Of a stretch of 30,227 nt of DNA, positions 6,894 to 15,844 are shown piece by piece. The stretch comes from an uncultured Clostridia bacterium (GTDB lineage Bacteria; Bacillota; Clostridia; Christensenellales; Borkfalkiaceae). A program made the translations under genes and the position numbers. How positions within the stretch are numbered: position 1 is the stretch's first letter; each line of letters starts with the position of its first letter. The stretch lies in assembly GCA_934272745.1 (NCBI GenBank), contig CAKQSI010000026.1, positions 1 through 30,227 on the forward strand, in the 5' to 3' direction. The notes below the pieces were generated by a model. That model was not told where the DNA came from, did not search any database, and worked only from the letters and a program-made list of their open reading frames with translations.

Positions 6894-9464
6894 TTACATT
6901 CCTAACAGATTGCCGTAAAGCGTGGCGTTGGTGGCAAGGATGTTTTCGTCCGTCGCAAGATACAGGTATCCGCCGACGATGCCGCCGACCGTATCGCTGC
7001 CGACAACTTCGCCCCGGTTTTCGCAATAGGACACTTCGACGTAAGAATACAATGTCGGCCAGGAAGAGAACGAGATTCCCTTGACAAAGCCCACAATGCC
7101 GCCCACGTTGCTTTTGCCGGTCACGACGCCCGCATTTTTATTGTTTTTGACGGTATAATTGCTTTCTTTTTCCGCCACGGCGATATAACCTGCAATGCCG
7201 CCCGTTTCGTCTCCGCCGGTGACCGAGCCGTTATTTGCGTTGTCCTGAACGGAACGATCGTTTGCCAGAGTAACGTACCCCGCAATGCCGCCGACGTAAC
7301 TGCCGTTGCCCTGCGCCGTAATATCGACGTTGTTGGTGCAGCCAACCGCCCCTGTGCAATAGCCGGCAATTCCGCCGAGATACGCGCGAAAAGCGCCCTG
7401 TTCGGCAACGCCGCCCAAGGACTCGATCACGCCGCCATTGACCGCGTCTTCCACGACGCCGCAGTAGCCTGCAAAGCCGCCGAGATACCCCTTGCCGGAA
7501 ATTTTGTTTTCGTTTACCGAGCCCGTCGCGCGGATGTTCAGATCGGGCGCATAGCCGACGAATCCGCCGACGTAGTTGGTGCCAGTAATATCCGCCTTGT
7601 TTTCGCTTGTGGCGACGGTGGAAAGCCTTGTGGCGTGCCCCACGAAACCGCCGGCGTAATCGCCCGTCGCCGTCACGTCCGCATAGTTGGTAACAACGGA
7701 AATTTCAAAATAAGCATACAACGTCGGCCAGGAAGAATACGCAACGCCGTAAACCGTACCGCAAATGCCGCCGATCATCGTTTCTCCGCGAACGGAGCCG
7801 CGGTTCACGTCGTTTTTTATCCGGTAAACGCCTTCCTTATTCTCCGCAGTAAGATAACCGACGATACCGCCGACCGAACCTTTTCCGCTGACCGCGCCGG
7901 AATTTTCGTTATCGCGGAAAAGGTCAAACTCCGGCATTTTGACGCATCCCGCAAGTCCGCCGACGTAGTTTCCGGAAGCGGAAATATCGCTGTTGTTGCT
8001 GCAGCCGATCAATCCCGTGCAATAGCCGGCAACGCCGCCGAGATAGGAATTGCCGCTGCCCTCTTCCACTACCAGACCGGTAGAAAGTGCCATGCCGTTG
8101 TTGACGGCGTATCTGATCAGCCCCGCGTACCCCGCAAAACCGCCGACGTACGCCTTGCCGGTGATTACGTTGTTGTTTTTAAACTCATTCGCCTGAATTT
8201 CGGTATTTGCCGCATAGCCGACCGTTCCGCCGACGTAGTTGCCGCCGGTAACGTCCGCCGTGTTTTCCGAAGAAGCGACGGTGTTCAGCTGTATGCCGTA
8301 CGCAACGATCCCCGCGGCGTAGTCGCCCGCGCTCGTCACGTCACCTTTGTTGTCGCAGACGGAAATATTTAAATAGGTATATTTTGTCGGCCAGGAAGAA
8401 TACGAAATTCCGCACACGCTGCCGAACACGCCGCCCGTTTTTTCCTTGCCGGAAACCGGACCTTCGTTCGTATTGCGCTGCAAAAGATAGTCGCCTTCGT
8501 TCTCCAGCGTGGTAACGTAACCGGCAACGCCGCCGACACTTTGTTTGCCGTCCACCCTGCCGCGGCTAACGCAGTCCCACAAAACCGATTCTTTATCCAG
8601 CGCAACGTAGCCCACGACGCCGCCCGTCTGGTCGCCGCCCGCAACCGCCGCTTCGGAAACGCAGCCGATCACGGAGCCGTTACTCGTCCCGGCTACCCCG
8701 CCGACCGCGCTGTAAAACTTCGCGGTCACCGTCCCGGAAACCATGCAATCTTTAACCAGTCCGAGGTTTTTCCCCGCCACGACGCCGACGTTTTTCGCGT
8801 CGCCGCGGCAGGAAATTTCCGCATTTTCCACGGTAAGCCCAACGACGCGCCCCGAAAGGTCGGAAAACAGCCCGACGTTTTCCGCCCCGACCGCGCTGAT
8901 CGTAAGATTTCTGATCTTATGCCCGCCGCCGAACAGCACGCCCGAAAAGTCCGCGATCGGCTGCCAGTTTTCCTCTCCGGAAAGGTCGACGTCCGCCGCC
9001 AGCGTATAGGATTTATTTGACCCCGCGATGGCTTTCAGTTCCGCCGCGTTCGTAATCTCGTTGGCGTAGAAGGTCACGGACAGGGTGTTACTTTCCGCGT
9101 AGGCGGTATTTCCGTCTTTTTTATAATCGTATACCAGCCGGATCGAAACCGTCCCCACGGCGTCCGCCCGGACGCAGGTCTGTTCCTTGCCGTCCTTTTT
9201 TTCTTTGACGAAAGTCGCCCCGATGCCGTTCTCCCCCACAAATTCGTAACGGAGATATTCTTCAAACGGGGAAAAATTCAAGTCTGCCGTAATCGCGACC
9301 GATTCGGTCAGTTCCGCACGCCCGGCAGCGGAAATGGTAATGGTTTTTTCGCTCGAAGAACCGCCACCGCCGATCAGCCCGCAAGCCGAAAACGCAGCCG
9401 CACAAAAAACCGCGGCAAACAAAGTCAAAAGCACACGAAAAATTTTACGCATAACCCGCCTCAT
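6894..9464 (-). CDS. GLUG-repeat lipoprotein with three long super-repeats
   Basis: The 856-residue protein has a lipoprotein signal with lipobox FSAC (cysteine 28), followed by a Gly/Ser linker. Residues of roughly 45-135 look like an Ig/Big-type beta domain. From about residue 140 the chain consists of GLUG-type motifs, for example YVGGFAGYAG, YLGGVAGYCTG, NYVGGLAGC and TGGIAGYIA, each preceded by Asn/Gly-rich turns. A higher-order repeat of about 222 residues is visible: the phrase YSSWPT or FSSWPT occurs near residues 353, 575 and 798. GLUG arrays are known in bacterial adhesins and are exposed outside the cell. The ATG overlaps the stop of the upstream membrane-protease-like gene (ATGA), so translation is probably coupled. 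A second ATG four codons in (9452), preceded by AGGCGGG, is an alternative start. A terminator follows the stop. Confidence 0.9.
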   Translation of the reverse strand: MRRVMRKIFRVLLTLFAAVFCAAAFSACGLIGGGGSSSEKTITISAAGRAELTESVAITADLNFSPFEEYLRYEFVGENGIGATFVKEKKDGKEQTCVRADAVGTVSIRLVYDYKKDGNTAYAESNTLSVTFYANEITNAAELKAIAGSNKSYTLAADVDLSGEENWQPIADFSGVLFGGGHKIRNLTISAVGAENVGLFSDLSGRVVGLTVENAEISCRGDAKNVGVVAGKNLGLVKDCMVSGTVTAKFYSAVGGVAGTSNGSVIGCVSEAAVAGGDQTGGVVGYVALDKESVLWDCVSRGRVDGKQSVGGVAGYVTTLENEGDYLLQRNTNEGPVSGKEKTGGVFGSVCGISYSSWPTKYTYLNISVCDNKGDVTSAGDYAAGIVAYGIQLNTVASSENTADVTGGNYVGGTVGYAANTEIQANEFKNNNVITGKAYVGGFAGYAGLIRYAVNNGMALSTGLVVEEGSGNSYLGGVAGYCTGLIGCSNNSDISASGNYVGGLAGCVKMPEFDLFRDNENSGAVSGKGSVGGIVGYLTAENKEGVYRIKNDVNRGSVRGETMIGGICGTVYGVAYSSWPTLYAYFEISVVTNYADVTATGDYAGGFVGHATRLSTVATSENKADITGTNYVGGFVGYAPDLNIRATGSVNENKISGKGYLGGFAGYCGVVEDAVNGGVIESLGGVAEQGAFRAYLGGIAGYCTGAVGCTNNVDITAQGNGSYVGGIAGYVTLANDRSVQDNANNGSVTGGDETGGIAGYIAVAEKESNYTVKNNKNAGVVTGKSNVGGIVGFVKGISFSSWPTLYSYVEVSYCENRGEVVGSDTVGGIVGGYLYLATDENILATNATLYGNLLGM

Positions 9465-10285
9465 GGATTCTTTTTAAACAATTTGATTCCGCCTTTTAAA
9501 GCAAGCGCGATCAGCACCATGCCCCAGGCAAACGTCAATGCGACCGACAAAAAGCCCGCCGCCGTAGCGGAAAAACCGGTGATCGCCGCAGTAACTGCTT
9601 CCATCGCTGCCGGCGCAAAGAAATACATCGCGACGTCTGCAAGCAGTAAAAGCAGCGCCACGAACAGAAAGCCTTTCCAGCCGCCGGCAAGGTCTGCGCC
9701 CGAAAGTTCCATATGGCTGGCGATCGTAAGCGAAAGCACGATAAACAGCCACCAGAGGGCGTTCCCCGCATTGGAAAAATCGAAAACCGCACGCACCATT
9801 TCCCACAGCAGCCCGAAAAACGCGCCGCAAGAGGAGGCGTCGGTCAGGTTAAAATCGATCAGCGCGGCAAAATGCAGTTCGCCCACCACGTCGGTAAACA
9901 GCGACGGCGTAAGCAGCCGCATCAGCAAAAAAATGACCGCGCTGCCGCCTAAAATGGGTGCGATTCCGATAAAAAAGTTGCCGACCTGCTGGTACAGGTT
10001 GCGCGGGTTGTAAGAGTGTTCGACGTAGCCCAGCGTGCCGTCTTCCGCGTTCGGACGGTACAGGCTGATGCCGGTGATTTTATGCCCGAACAGAATGCAG
10101 AACAGCGCATGGCTGAGTTCGTGCACGGGAGTGCCGAGCGCGCCCGTGATCCGCAGCGTCGTGACCCCGGCATTCCCCGCAATTTTAATAAATACGGTGC
10201 GGCTCAGGGCGAGCAGCAACCCGAAGATCGCAATCACGCCCACCGAAAACACCGTCTGCAACAAAAAATTCGATACGATTTCCAT
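9461..10285 (-). CDS. Polytopic membrane protein with HExxH motif, M50B-like putative metalloprotease
   Basis: The protein has 274 residues and about six hydrophobic segments. After the first membrane helix (residues 8-28) comes GTPVHELSHALF with the zinc-binding pattern H55-E56-x-x-H59, then a conserved-looking NFFIGIAPILGG (103-114). A later HMELSGADLAG contains D198, which could be the third metal ligand. This arrangement is that of membrane-embedded M50 or M50B-like zinc proteases; that assignment rests on motifs only. The start chosen is the ATG at 10285 with AAAGGAA upstream; a GTG seven codons earlier would overlap that ribosome binding site. It overlaps the GLUG lipoprotein gene by four bases and follows the Fn3-like lipoprotein gene by about 250 bases. 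Processing or release of the neighbouring lipoproteins is an attractive but unproven role. Confidence 0.75.
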   Translation of the reverse strand: MEIVSNFLLQTVFSVGVIAIFGLLLALSRTVFIKIAGNAGVTTLRITGALGTPVHELSHALFCILFGHKITGISLYRPNAEDGTLGYVEHSYNPRNLYQQVGNFFIGIAPILGGSAVIFLLMRLLTPSLFTDVVGELHFAALIDFNLTDASSCGAFFGLLWEMVRAVFDFSNAGNALWWLFIVLSLTIASHMELSGADLAGGWKGFLFVALLLLLADVAMYFFAPAAMEAVTAAITGFSATAAGFLSVALTFAWGMVLIALALKGGIKLFKKNP

Positions 10286-10373
10286 CAAGGATTCCTTTCT
10301 TTCCACAGGCTGCCGAACGGCAGTCTTTTCTATATTGCTTGAACCGAAAGCAGACTTTTATCTGTTGCTTGCG

Positions 10374-10539
10374 CCGGACAGCCTATGATAACGCTGCGCC
10401 GAAAGATATCGTTTCAACCGGACAGCCGCCTTTTTAATATCTTCCGAGCCGAAACCTACGATACCGTCCGAACCGAATAAAATTTTCCGGAACCGGACAG
10501 CCGCCTTTCGCAAATTTTTTCAGCCGAACAGCCTGTTTT
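10374..10539 (-). repeat. Four degenerate copies of an AGGCxGCTGTCCGG element
   Basis: Between the Fn3-like lipoprotein and the HExxH gene, the plus strand shows CCGGACAGCC at 10374, 10418 and 10493, and CCGAACAGCC at 10524. The copies at 10418 and 10493 extend to CCGGACAGCCGCCTTT. Spacing is irregular (44, 75 and 31 bases), with A/T-rich segments between. No gene or clear promoter is visible in 10286-10539. Binding sites, or recombination remnants of an RNA element, are both possible. Confidence 0.5.
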
Positions 10540-13407
10540 TCACGATACGGCTTGAAAAGCGACCTGCACTTCGGTAGAGGGGTTGGAATCCATTCTGTAA
10601 ATGCCGGACGCGTCGAACGCGCCGCCCAGCACCTGTACCTGCACGGCGTAAGTCGCGCCCGCGGTCGTCATCGTAAACGAATAGGTGATGGTTTCCGTAT
10701 CTTCGGCAACCACGTCCGTCCGTTCGACGCCGCCGATCAGCAGACGGTAGCCGGTGGCGCCTTCCTGCTTTTTGACGGTGATGGTCAAAACGTTGCCGGA
10801 CTGTTCCACCTTAAAGGCGTTGGCGTAGGTCATATCGTCCTGCGCTGCCGGCTGCGTCATGCGAGAAACGCGCTGTTTGAAGGAATAAATTTCAGAACTG
10901 AGCACGTCGTTATAGTTGCCGATCGCGCGGATGCTGACTTCAAATTCCCCCTCGGTCGTGAACTTGGGCGTATATTCGTTTTCGCCGACGCTCGTCCAGA
11001 GAGCGTCTTTGCTGAGTTTGATTTCGTACCCCTGCGCGCCGAGTACGGGATCCCAGGTATATTTCCCTTCGGTTTTCTGCAGGTTTTCGATCGTGCCGAG
11101 TTTGGTAAACGTGAACGCGTCCGATTCGGGGGAATCCACCGTCTGCACGTTATCGCCCAAAGCGATCGCCTTGACGGTATAGGTTCCCGCGCCGAAATTG
11201 CTTAAGGCGTAGGAACTGCCCGAAACCAGCACCCGTTCTTCCGTATTATCGGGTTTCACGATGAGGAGGCGATAGTCGTTACAGTTAATACTGTTGACCG
11301 AAGAAGGATTCCACACGAGGTTATCGCCGGAAGCCTTCAACCCCGCGGGGCGGGCGTATCTGGAGACGGTTCTGGTCGCGGAAACGTCGGAATCGATAAC
11401 GTCCGAACCGTTGCCGACGGCGTAAACGCTGATCTGCGTGCCAACCCCTTCCGCAATGCTGCTGAGATAGCCTGTCAGCGCAAAGGCGTTGCCGTCCGCA
11501 TTGTAAGATTCCGTGCCTAAAATGACTTTGTACGCCGTAGCGCCGGGCACCACGCCCCAGGTCAGATTGCCGCTTTCAATGTTGAGCGAAGTGGGCGTGG
11601 CAAGTTTTTTCAGCGAAAGGGTATTGGAGAATCCGCCGGTGATGACCTCTTCCCCGTTGCCCATCGCCTGCACGTTGACGGTATGCGTTCCCGCCGCAAG
11701 GTCGGTCAGGGTGAAGGTCGTGGTCGTGACTTCCGTCCGTCGCCCGTCAATGGTCAGGACGTATTTCGAGGTGTGATTGACGTTGTCCCAACTGAGTTGC
11801 GTACCGTTTATGGTAAGGTTCTGCGGCGTGGCAAGTTTGGTCACGTTGAATTCCAGCGGAACGTTGCTGTCTAAAACCGCGCCTGCGGAAGTCACCCCGC
11901 CTTTCGCGACGATCTTGAAGTTGACTACCGATTCTTCCGCCTTGTTCGTCATTTTGGAAAGATCGACCGAAAACGCGGTTTCCTTGGTCGCGGTCGCAAT
12001 TTCCACGTCGTCCGCTAAAAGGGCGTAACTCTTCGCGCCCGTGCAGGCGTTGAATGTGACCGAAACCTGATTCTGTTCGAGCGGGCGGTTTTCGATTTTA
12101 TGATCGGTGGGCGTGCCAAGGCGTTTGACGGGATAGCCGACCGAATATTTGGATTCGTACACGCCGCCTTCGCCCAGCGACGTCGCCTTGACGTACACGA
12201 GGTAATCGCCCGCTTCCGCGAAAGCGTAGTTGTAGACGAAGGTTTCGTTACCCACCGTGGTGGTAAAGACGACCTTTTCGTCTTTTTCGATCTTCAGTTC
12301 GTAGCCCGAACAGCCGGCGACCTGATTCCACTTCACCACGCCGTCGCCGAATCCGACGACGGGGCTGCGCAGAATGTTGAGCGTGATCTCGTTCGACCAG
12401 CGGGAGAAATAGAAATCGCTTTTGCCGAGGGGCAGAATCTGCACCCGGTAACTGCTGCCGCTGGAAAGCGCCGCGTATTCGTTGGTGGTCAGTTCCTCGT
12501 TGTTCACGATGCCGTTGACTTTGATTCTGTACCGCACCGCGTTTTCGGAAGCCGTCCAGCGTAGCACTCCGTCCACCACGTTCAACCCTTCGACGGGAGC
12601 AATGTAGGTATAGGACTTGGCTTCGGAATAGACGGAATCGTAAGTCTTTTTCGCGGGGTCGCCCACGGCGGAGACCGACACTAAAAAGTCTTCGCTGCCG
12701 GCGGCGTAAGCGTATTTATTGGTCGTCGCGCGGAATTCCTCGTTCCCGATCTTGACAAGATAGGCGGAAGCGTTGTCCACCTTTTCCCAGGTAAAGGTTT
12801 CGGAATCGTATTTCAGGTTCTTCGGCGCGGCAAGCACCGTGCCGGAAATGGGTTCGCTCCAGGCGGAATAATAGGGATTGTTGCCGTCCGGACTTTCCGC
12901 CTGCCCTTTCAGCGCGCGCACTTTATAGGAGAACGCGCCCTCTGCCGCCGTAAAGCGGTTGGTGCCGACGTCTTCGGAAACGATGTCCCCGTTGTACATA
13001 ACGGCGTATTTTTCCGCCGTATCCAGCACGTCCCAGGTCAGGCTGCCGCTTTCGATCCGCAGGCTTTTCACCTGTCCGATATTGGTAAACCGCAGCGAAT
13101 AGGTGGGATTTTTATCGCTGCCCTCTTTTACGACCGCTTCCACGGAAAAGTCGAAATCTTCTCCGTTTGCGTTGTAGCGATAGGTCACCGTGCCTTCCGC
13201 GTTGCTGACCACTGCTTCCGTGCCGTTGTTGATGCGGATTTTGTAGTTTTTCGCGTTTTTGACGCTCGTCCAGGAAATGGTTTCGCCGTTATAGGTCAGG
13301 TTGGTGATGCTTTTCGCGGTTCCGCCGCCTTCCCCGCACGAAGCGAAAAGAAAGCAGCCCGCAAGAAGCGCTACGCTCGCCGCGATCGCGGCAAAAATCC
13401 TCTTCAT
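10540..13407 (-). CDS. Large lipoprotein made of about nine Fn3-like repeats
   Basis: This 955-residue protein starts at an ATG preceded by AAGGAG eight bases upstream. The signal peptide contains two lipobox-like sites, LAGC (cysteine 18) and FASC (cysteine 24); the second fits the position seen in the neighbouring lipoproteins. The body is a chain of Fn3/Ig-like modules of about 90-100 residues with the recurring strand pattern L-x-W-x-x-V-x-x-A-x-x-Y, for example ISWTSVKNAKNYKIRI, FTWEKVDNASAYLVKI, LSWDNVNHTSKYVLTI and LTWGVVPGATAYKVIL. A VxAxGNG-type phrase closes many modules. The same pattern and starting phrase (LTYNGETISW against VKYDGSMITW) show that it is a paralog of the rightward lipoprotein at 3124-6369. 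No catalytic motif or sorting signal is seen. It probably forms an extended rod on the cell surface; its partner is unknown. Confidence 0.9.
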   Translation of the reverse strand: MKRIFAAIAASVALLAGCFLFASCGEGGGTAKSITNLTYNGETISWTSVKNAKNYKIRINNGTEAVVSNAEGTVTYRYNANGEDFDFSVEAVVKEGSDKNPTYSLRFTNIGQVKSLRIESGSLTWDVLDTAEKYAVMYNGDIVSEDVGTNRFTAAEGAFSYKVRALKGQAESPDGNNPYYSAWSEPISGTVLAAPKNLKYDSETFTWEKVDNASAYLVKIGNEEFRATTNKYAYAAGSEDFLVSVSAVGDPAKKTYDSVYSEAKSYTYIAPVEGLNVVDGVLRWTASENAVRYRIKVNGIVNNEELTTNEYAALSSGSSYRVQILPLGKSDFYFSRWSNEITLNILRSPVVGFGDGVVKWNQVAGCSGYELKIEKDEKVVFTTTVGNETFVYNYAFAEAGDYLVYVKATSLGEGGVYESKYSVGYPVKRLGTPTDHKIENRPLEQNQVSVTFNACTGAKSYALLADDVEIATATKETAFSVDLSKMTNKAEESVVNFKIVAKGGVTSAGAVLDSNVPLEFNVTKLATPQNLTINGTQLSWDNVNHTSKYVLTIDGRRTEVTTTTFTLTDLAAGTHTVNVQAMGNGEEVITGGFSNTLSLKKLATPTSLNIESGNLTWGVVPGATAYKVILGTESYNADGNAFALTGYLSSIAEGVGTQISVYAVGNGSDVIDSDVSATRTVSRYARPAGLKASGDNLVWNPSSVNSINCNDYRLLIVKPDNTEERVLVSGSSYALSNFGAGTYTVKAIALGDNVQTVDSPESDAFTFTKLGTIENLQKTEGKYTWDPVLGAQGYEIKLSKDALWTSVGENEYTPKFTTEGEFEVSIRAIGNYNDVLSSEIYSFKQRVSRMTQPAAQDDMTYANAFKVEQSGNVLTITVKKQEGATGYRLLIGGVERTDVVAEDTETITYSFTMTTAGATYAVQVQVLGGAFDASGIYRMDSNPSTEVQVAFQAVS

Positions 13408-13475
13408 TTTCTATCTCCTTTTTATTGATTTTCAGTGGGTTTTATTATCTTATTTCCGTGGTGTTATATCTCCGG

Positions 13476-13503
13476 CGCGAAGTTTTTATCGCGAAGTTTT
13501 TAT
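13476..13503. repeat. Tandem 14-bp duplication
   Basis: CGCGAAGTTTTTAT is present twice in direct tandem (13476-13489 and 13490-13503) in the gap between the LRR and Fn3-like lipoprotein genes. The related piece GCGCGAAGCCTTTA lies at the end of the LRR gene near 13575. It may be simple slippage or part of a regulatory region. Confidence 0.5.
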
Positions 13504-13554
13504 TTTTCCGCGCGGAACCTTATTTTTTTCGCCCAGTGGCTAAGCCCTTGTTCC

Positions 13555-13577
13555 CGCCGGCATTCTTTCCGCCGGCG
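13555..13577 (-). terminator. Weak hairpin after the LRR lipoprotein
   Basis: CGCCGGC (13555-13561) pairs with GCCGGCG (13571-13577) around a nine-base loop, nine bases past the LRR gene stop. There is no T-run after it on the minus strand, so it may only attenuate transcription or protect the 3' end. Confidence 0.35.
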
Positions 13578-13585
13578 CGAAGCCT

Positions 13586-15709
13586 TTAATTCTGCCCGGC
13601 GTCGCTCCAGATCCTGTCCGCAAGGTCGCTCCAGCCGTCCGCCGCCCGGTACGCGTCCAGCACTTCCGTCGTGTTTCTGACGTAGACGGTAAAATCGGCT
13701 TTCACGCCCGAAAACGCGTCTTTACCCAAAGCGGGAGGACTACCCAGCATCACGAGCGCCTGTAAATTCCCGCAGGAAGCAAACGCTTCTTTGCCGATCT
13801 CCGCCACGTTTTTCCCCACGGTCACTTTTTCCACCCCGGAGAACGAGAACGCATAGTCGGAAATTTTCACGATTTTTCTGGCGCTGATGACGTCGGGAAC
13901 GGTCACTTCTTTCGCCGTCCCGAAATACTGCCGCACGGCGTAACCGTCGCCGCATTCTTCCAAAGCAAAGTCGCCGAAGATCATTCCCAGCGAATAGATC
14001 CGTTCGGCGTACGCCGACCACATCATCCGGAAAGTCGTGATCTGATCGCTCGGGACGTAGATGGAAAAGGCTTCCGAAACGCCGTCGAACACGTCTTCGG
14101 GCAGCCGCACGACGCCCATCGTGCCCTGTACTTTCAGCGCGCGCAGGTTGCCGCAGCCGCGGAACGCGCCGGCGCCGATCGCAGACGGTCCCAACCACGT
14201 GGACGTGGACATGGACGAAGTGGAAATGGTGACGCTGATGAGGTTTTTGCAGTTTTCAAACGCGCCCGCTTCGATCGTGGCGATTTTTCCGCCGATCTCG
14301 ATAGAAGCGATCTTTGCCCCGGCAAACGCCGCCTCGGCAATCTTTACGGTCGCGGGGTCGATCTCGTAACCGTCGCCCTCTTTGCCCGCGGGGTATTGCG
14401 TAAGATAAACCGAAGTCCCCGCGCGGGTATACAGCACGCCGTCTTTTGAAAAGTACTTTTCGCAGCCCTCTTCCACGTTGATTTCCTTAAGCGCGCTCAT
14501 ATTGCCGAACGCCCCTTCCCGGACGGAACGGACGGTCTTCGGCAAAGTCAGAGTCCGAATGCTCGCGCAACCGTTAAAAGCGTTTTTTCCCACGCTTTCC
14601 AGCGAGGAAGACAGTAACAGCTTTGTAATGGCGCCGTCCCCGGCAAACGCCCGGTCGGGAATTTCTTTCAGTCCCGCGGGCAGGTTTACGGAAGTCAGCG
14701 CGGTGCAGTTTTCAAACGCGCCGGCGGAAAATTCCTTTACCGACTGCGGCAAAAGGACGGTTTCGGTGTCCTGCGTATTGAAATTTTTCACCCGGGTGAC
14801 TTTTTTGCCGAAATAACTGTCCGGCACCACGATCTTTTTGTCCGAACCGGTATAAGAAACTTCGTATTCCCTGTCCCCGGAAGAGGCAACCGAATCGAAC
14901 CGCAGCACGTCGTTCGACCCTTCCGCAAAGCGGGCGTACAACAAAAGATCTTCGTCCGCGTCCGGCACCGTATAAGGATAGGTCAGCGCCTGCATCAGCG
15001 AAGAATCGAAACACCACGCCTCGAAGCAATAATTGTCTTTGACGGAATACGGCAGTTCGGAAAGAACGCTGCCCGTCTTATACGTCCGGCTTTCCACCGC
15101 CGAACCCTCCGTAAAAAAGCGGAAAGCGACGACTTTTTCTTCCCATCGGGCATAAAGGGTGGCGACTCCCTCGCTGACGGGATAGACGTCGGCGGTAAAG
15201 ACTTCCGCTTCCGCGGTCAGGCTGCCGCTTTTGTCGGTGATCGCCGTGCCGCCCGTTTTTTCGGTATACCAGCCGGCGAACGAAAAGCCGCTTTTCAGCG
15301 GAACGGGAAAGCGCCCGTCGATTTTTTTATCGTACACGACCGAAAGATCCGCCACGTCATTTTGCGCCGTCGCGCCCTCGTAAGAAAAGACGACGCGGTA
15401 GGTCTCCGCCTGAAAATGCGCGTAGGCGGCGTCCCCGTTTCCCTTTTTCCAGGTCATGCCGGCGCTGCTGCCGGAAGCGTCGGTCAGCGCGTTGCCGCCC
15501 TCGGCTTTGGTGTACCAGCCGAGAAAGGCGTACCCGGTCTTTTCCGGCGCGCCGAAGTCGTACTCCGCGCCCTCCTGCACGCTATGTTCGCCGACCTTCT
15601 CCGCCCCGTCGTAAAGGGTGACCGAAGATTGACTTCCGCAGGCGGAAAAGCACGTAAAACAAAGCAGTGCCGCCGCTACGCCCACAAGGTATTTCCACAA
15701 ATTTCTCAC
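13586..15709 (-). CDS. Lipoprotein with InlB-B repeats and BspA-type leucine-rich repeats
   Basis: The 707-residue protein has the lipoprotein signal MRNLWK with lipobox FSAC (cysteine 24). Residues about 30-190 contain two InlB-B-like repeats (GYAFLGWYTKAEGGNAL and GFSFAGWYTEKTGGTAI, with closing AYAHF and LYARW), and a weaker third one follows to about residue 265. From about residue 285 come leucine-rich repeats of the BspA/LRR_5 type, with the core pattern I-x-x-x-A-F-x-x-C-x-x-L-x-x-V-x-L (for example AFENCTALTSVNLPAGL, AFNGCASIRTLTLPKTV and AFASCGNLQALVML). The C-terminus is the end of the repeat array. BspA-type proteins are surface adhesins that bind host or bacterial proteins; the ligand here is unknown. 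The gene is the first of the leftward set and has a perfect consensus promoter and operator-like repeats about 115 bases upstream. Confidence 0.9.
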   Translation of the reverse strand: MRNLWKYLVGVAAALLCFTCFSACGSQSSVTLYDGAEKVGEHSVQEGAEYDFGAPEKTGYAFLGWYTKAEGGNALTDASGSSAGMTWKKGNGDAAYAHFQAETYRVVFSYEGATAQNDVADLSVVYDKKIDGRFPVPLKSGFSFAGWYTEKTGGTAITDKSGSLTAEAEVFTADVYPVSEGVATLYARWEEKVVAFRFFTEGSAVESRTYKTGSVLSELPYSVKDNYCFEAWCFDSSLMQALTYPYTVPDADEDLLLYARFAEGSNDVLRFDSVASSGDREYEVSYTGSDKKIVVPDSYFGKKVTRVKNFNTQDTETVLLPQSVKEFSAGAFENCTALTSVNLPAGLKEIPDRAFAGDGAITKLLLSSSLESVGKNAFNGCASIRTLTLPKTVRSVREGAFGNMSALKEINVEEGCEKYFSKDGVLYTRAGTSVYLTQYPAGKEGDGYEIDPATVKIAEAAFAGAKIASIEIGGKIATIEAGAFENCKNLISVTISTSSMSTSTWLGPSAIGAGAFRGCGNLRALKVQGTMGVVRLPEDVFDGVSEAFSIYVPSDQITTFRMMWSAYAERIYSLGMIFGDFALEECGDGYAVRQYFGTAKEVTVPDVISARKIVKISDYAFSFSGVEKVTVGKNVAEIGKEAFASCGNLQALVMLGSPPALGKDAFSGVKADFTVYVRNTTEVLDAYRAADGWSDLADRIWSDAGQN

Positions 15710-15778
15710 ACTATATCCTCCCAGACTCGCCCGAAAAGAAATCTTTCCGTTAAACGCAGACGATACGTAAAAGTACGC

Positions 15779-15844
15779 ACGGTTACGTTACAAAATACAA
15801 ACGGTTACGTTACAAAGTACATACGGTTACATTATAACAAGATA
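15779..15844 (-). repeat. Three tandem 22-bp repeats overlapping the promoter, probable operator
   Basis: On the plus strand the units are 15779-15800, 15801-15822 and 15823-15844. The first two differ at three positions; both begin ACGGTTACGTTACAAA. The third keeps ACGGTTAC and then runs into the -10 box. A degenerate fourth unit (ACGATACGTAAAAGTAC) lies at 15760-15776. The 22-bp period is two helical turns, so bound proteins would stack on one DNA face across the transcription start. No regulator gene is adjacent. Confidence 0.7.
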
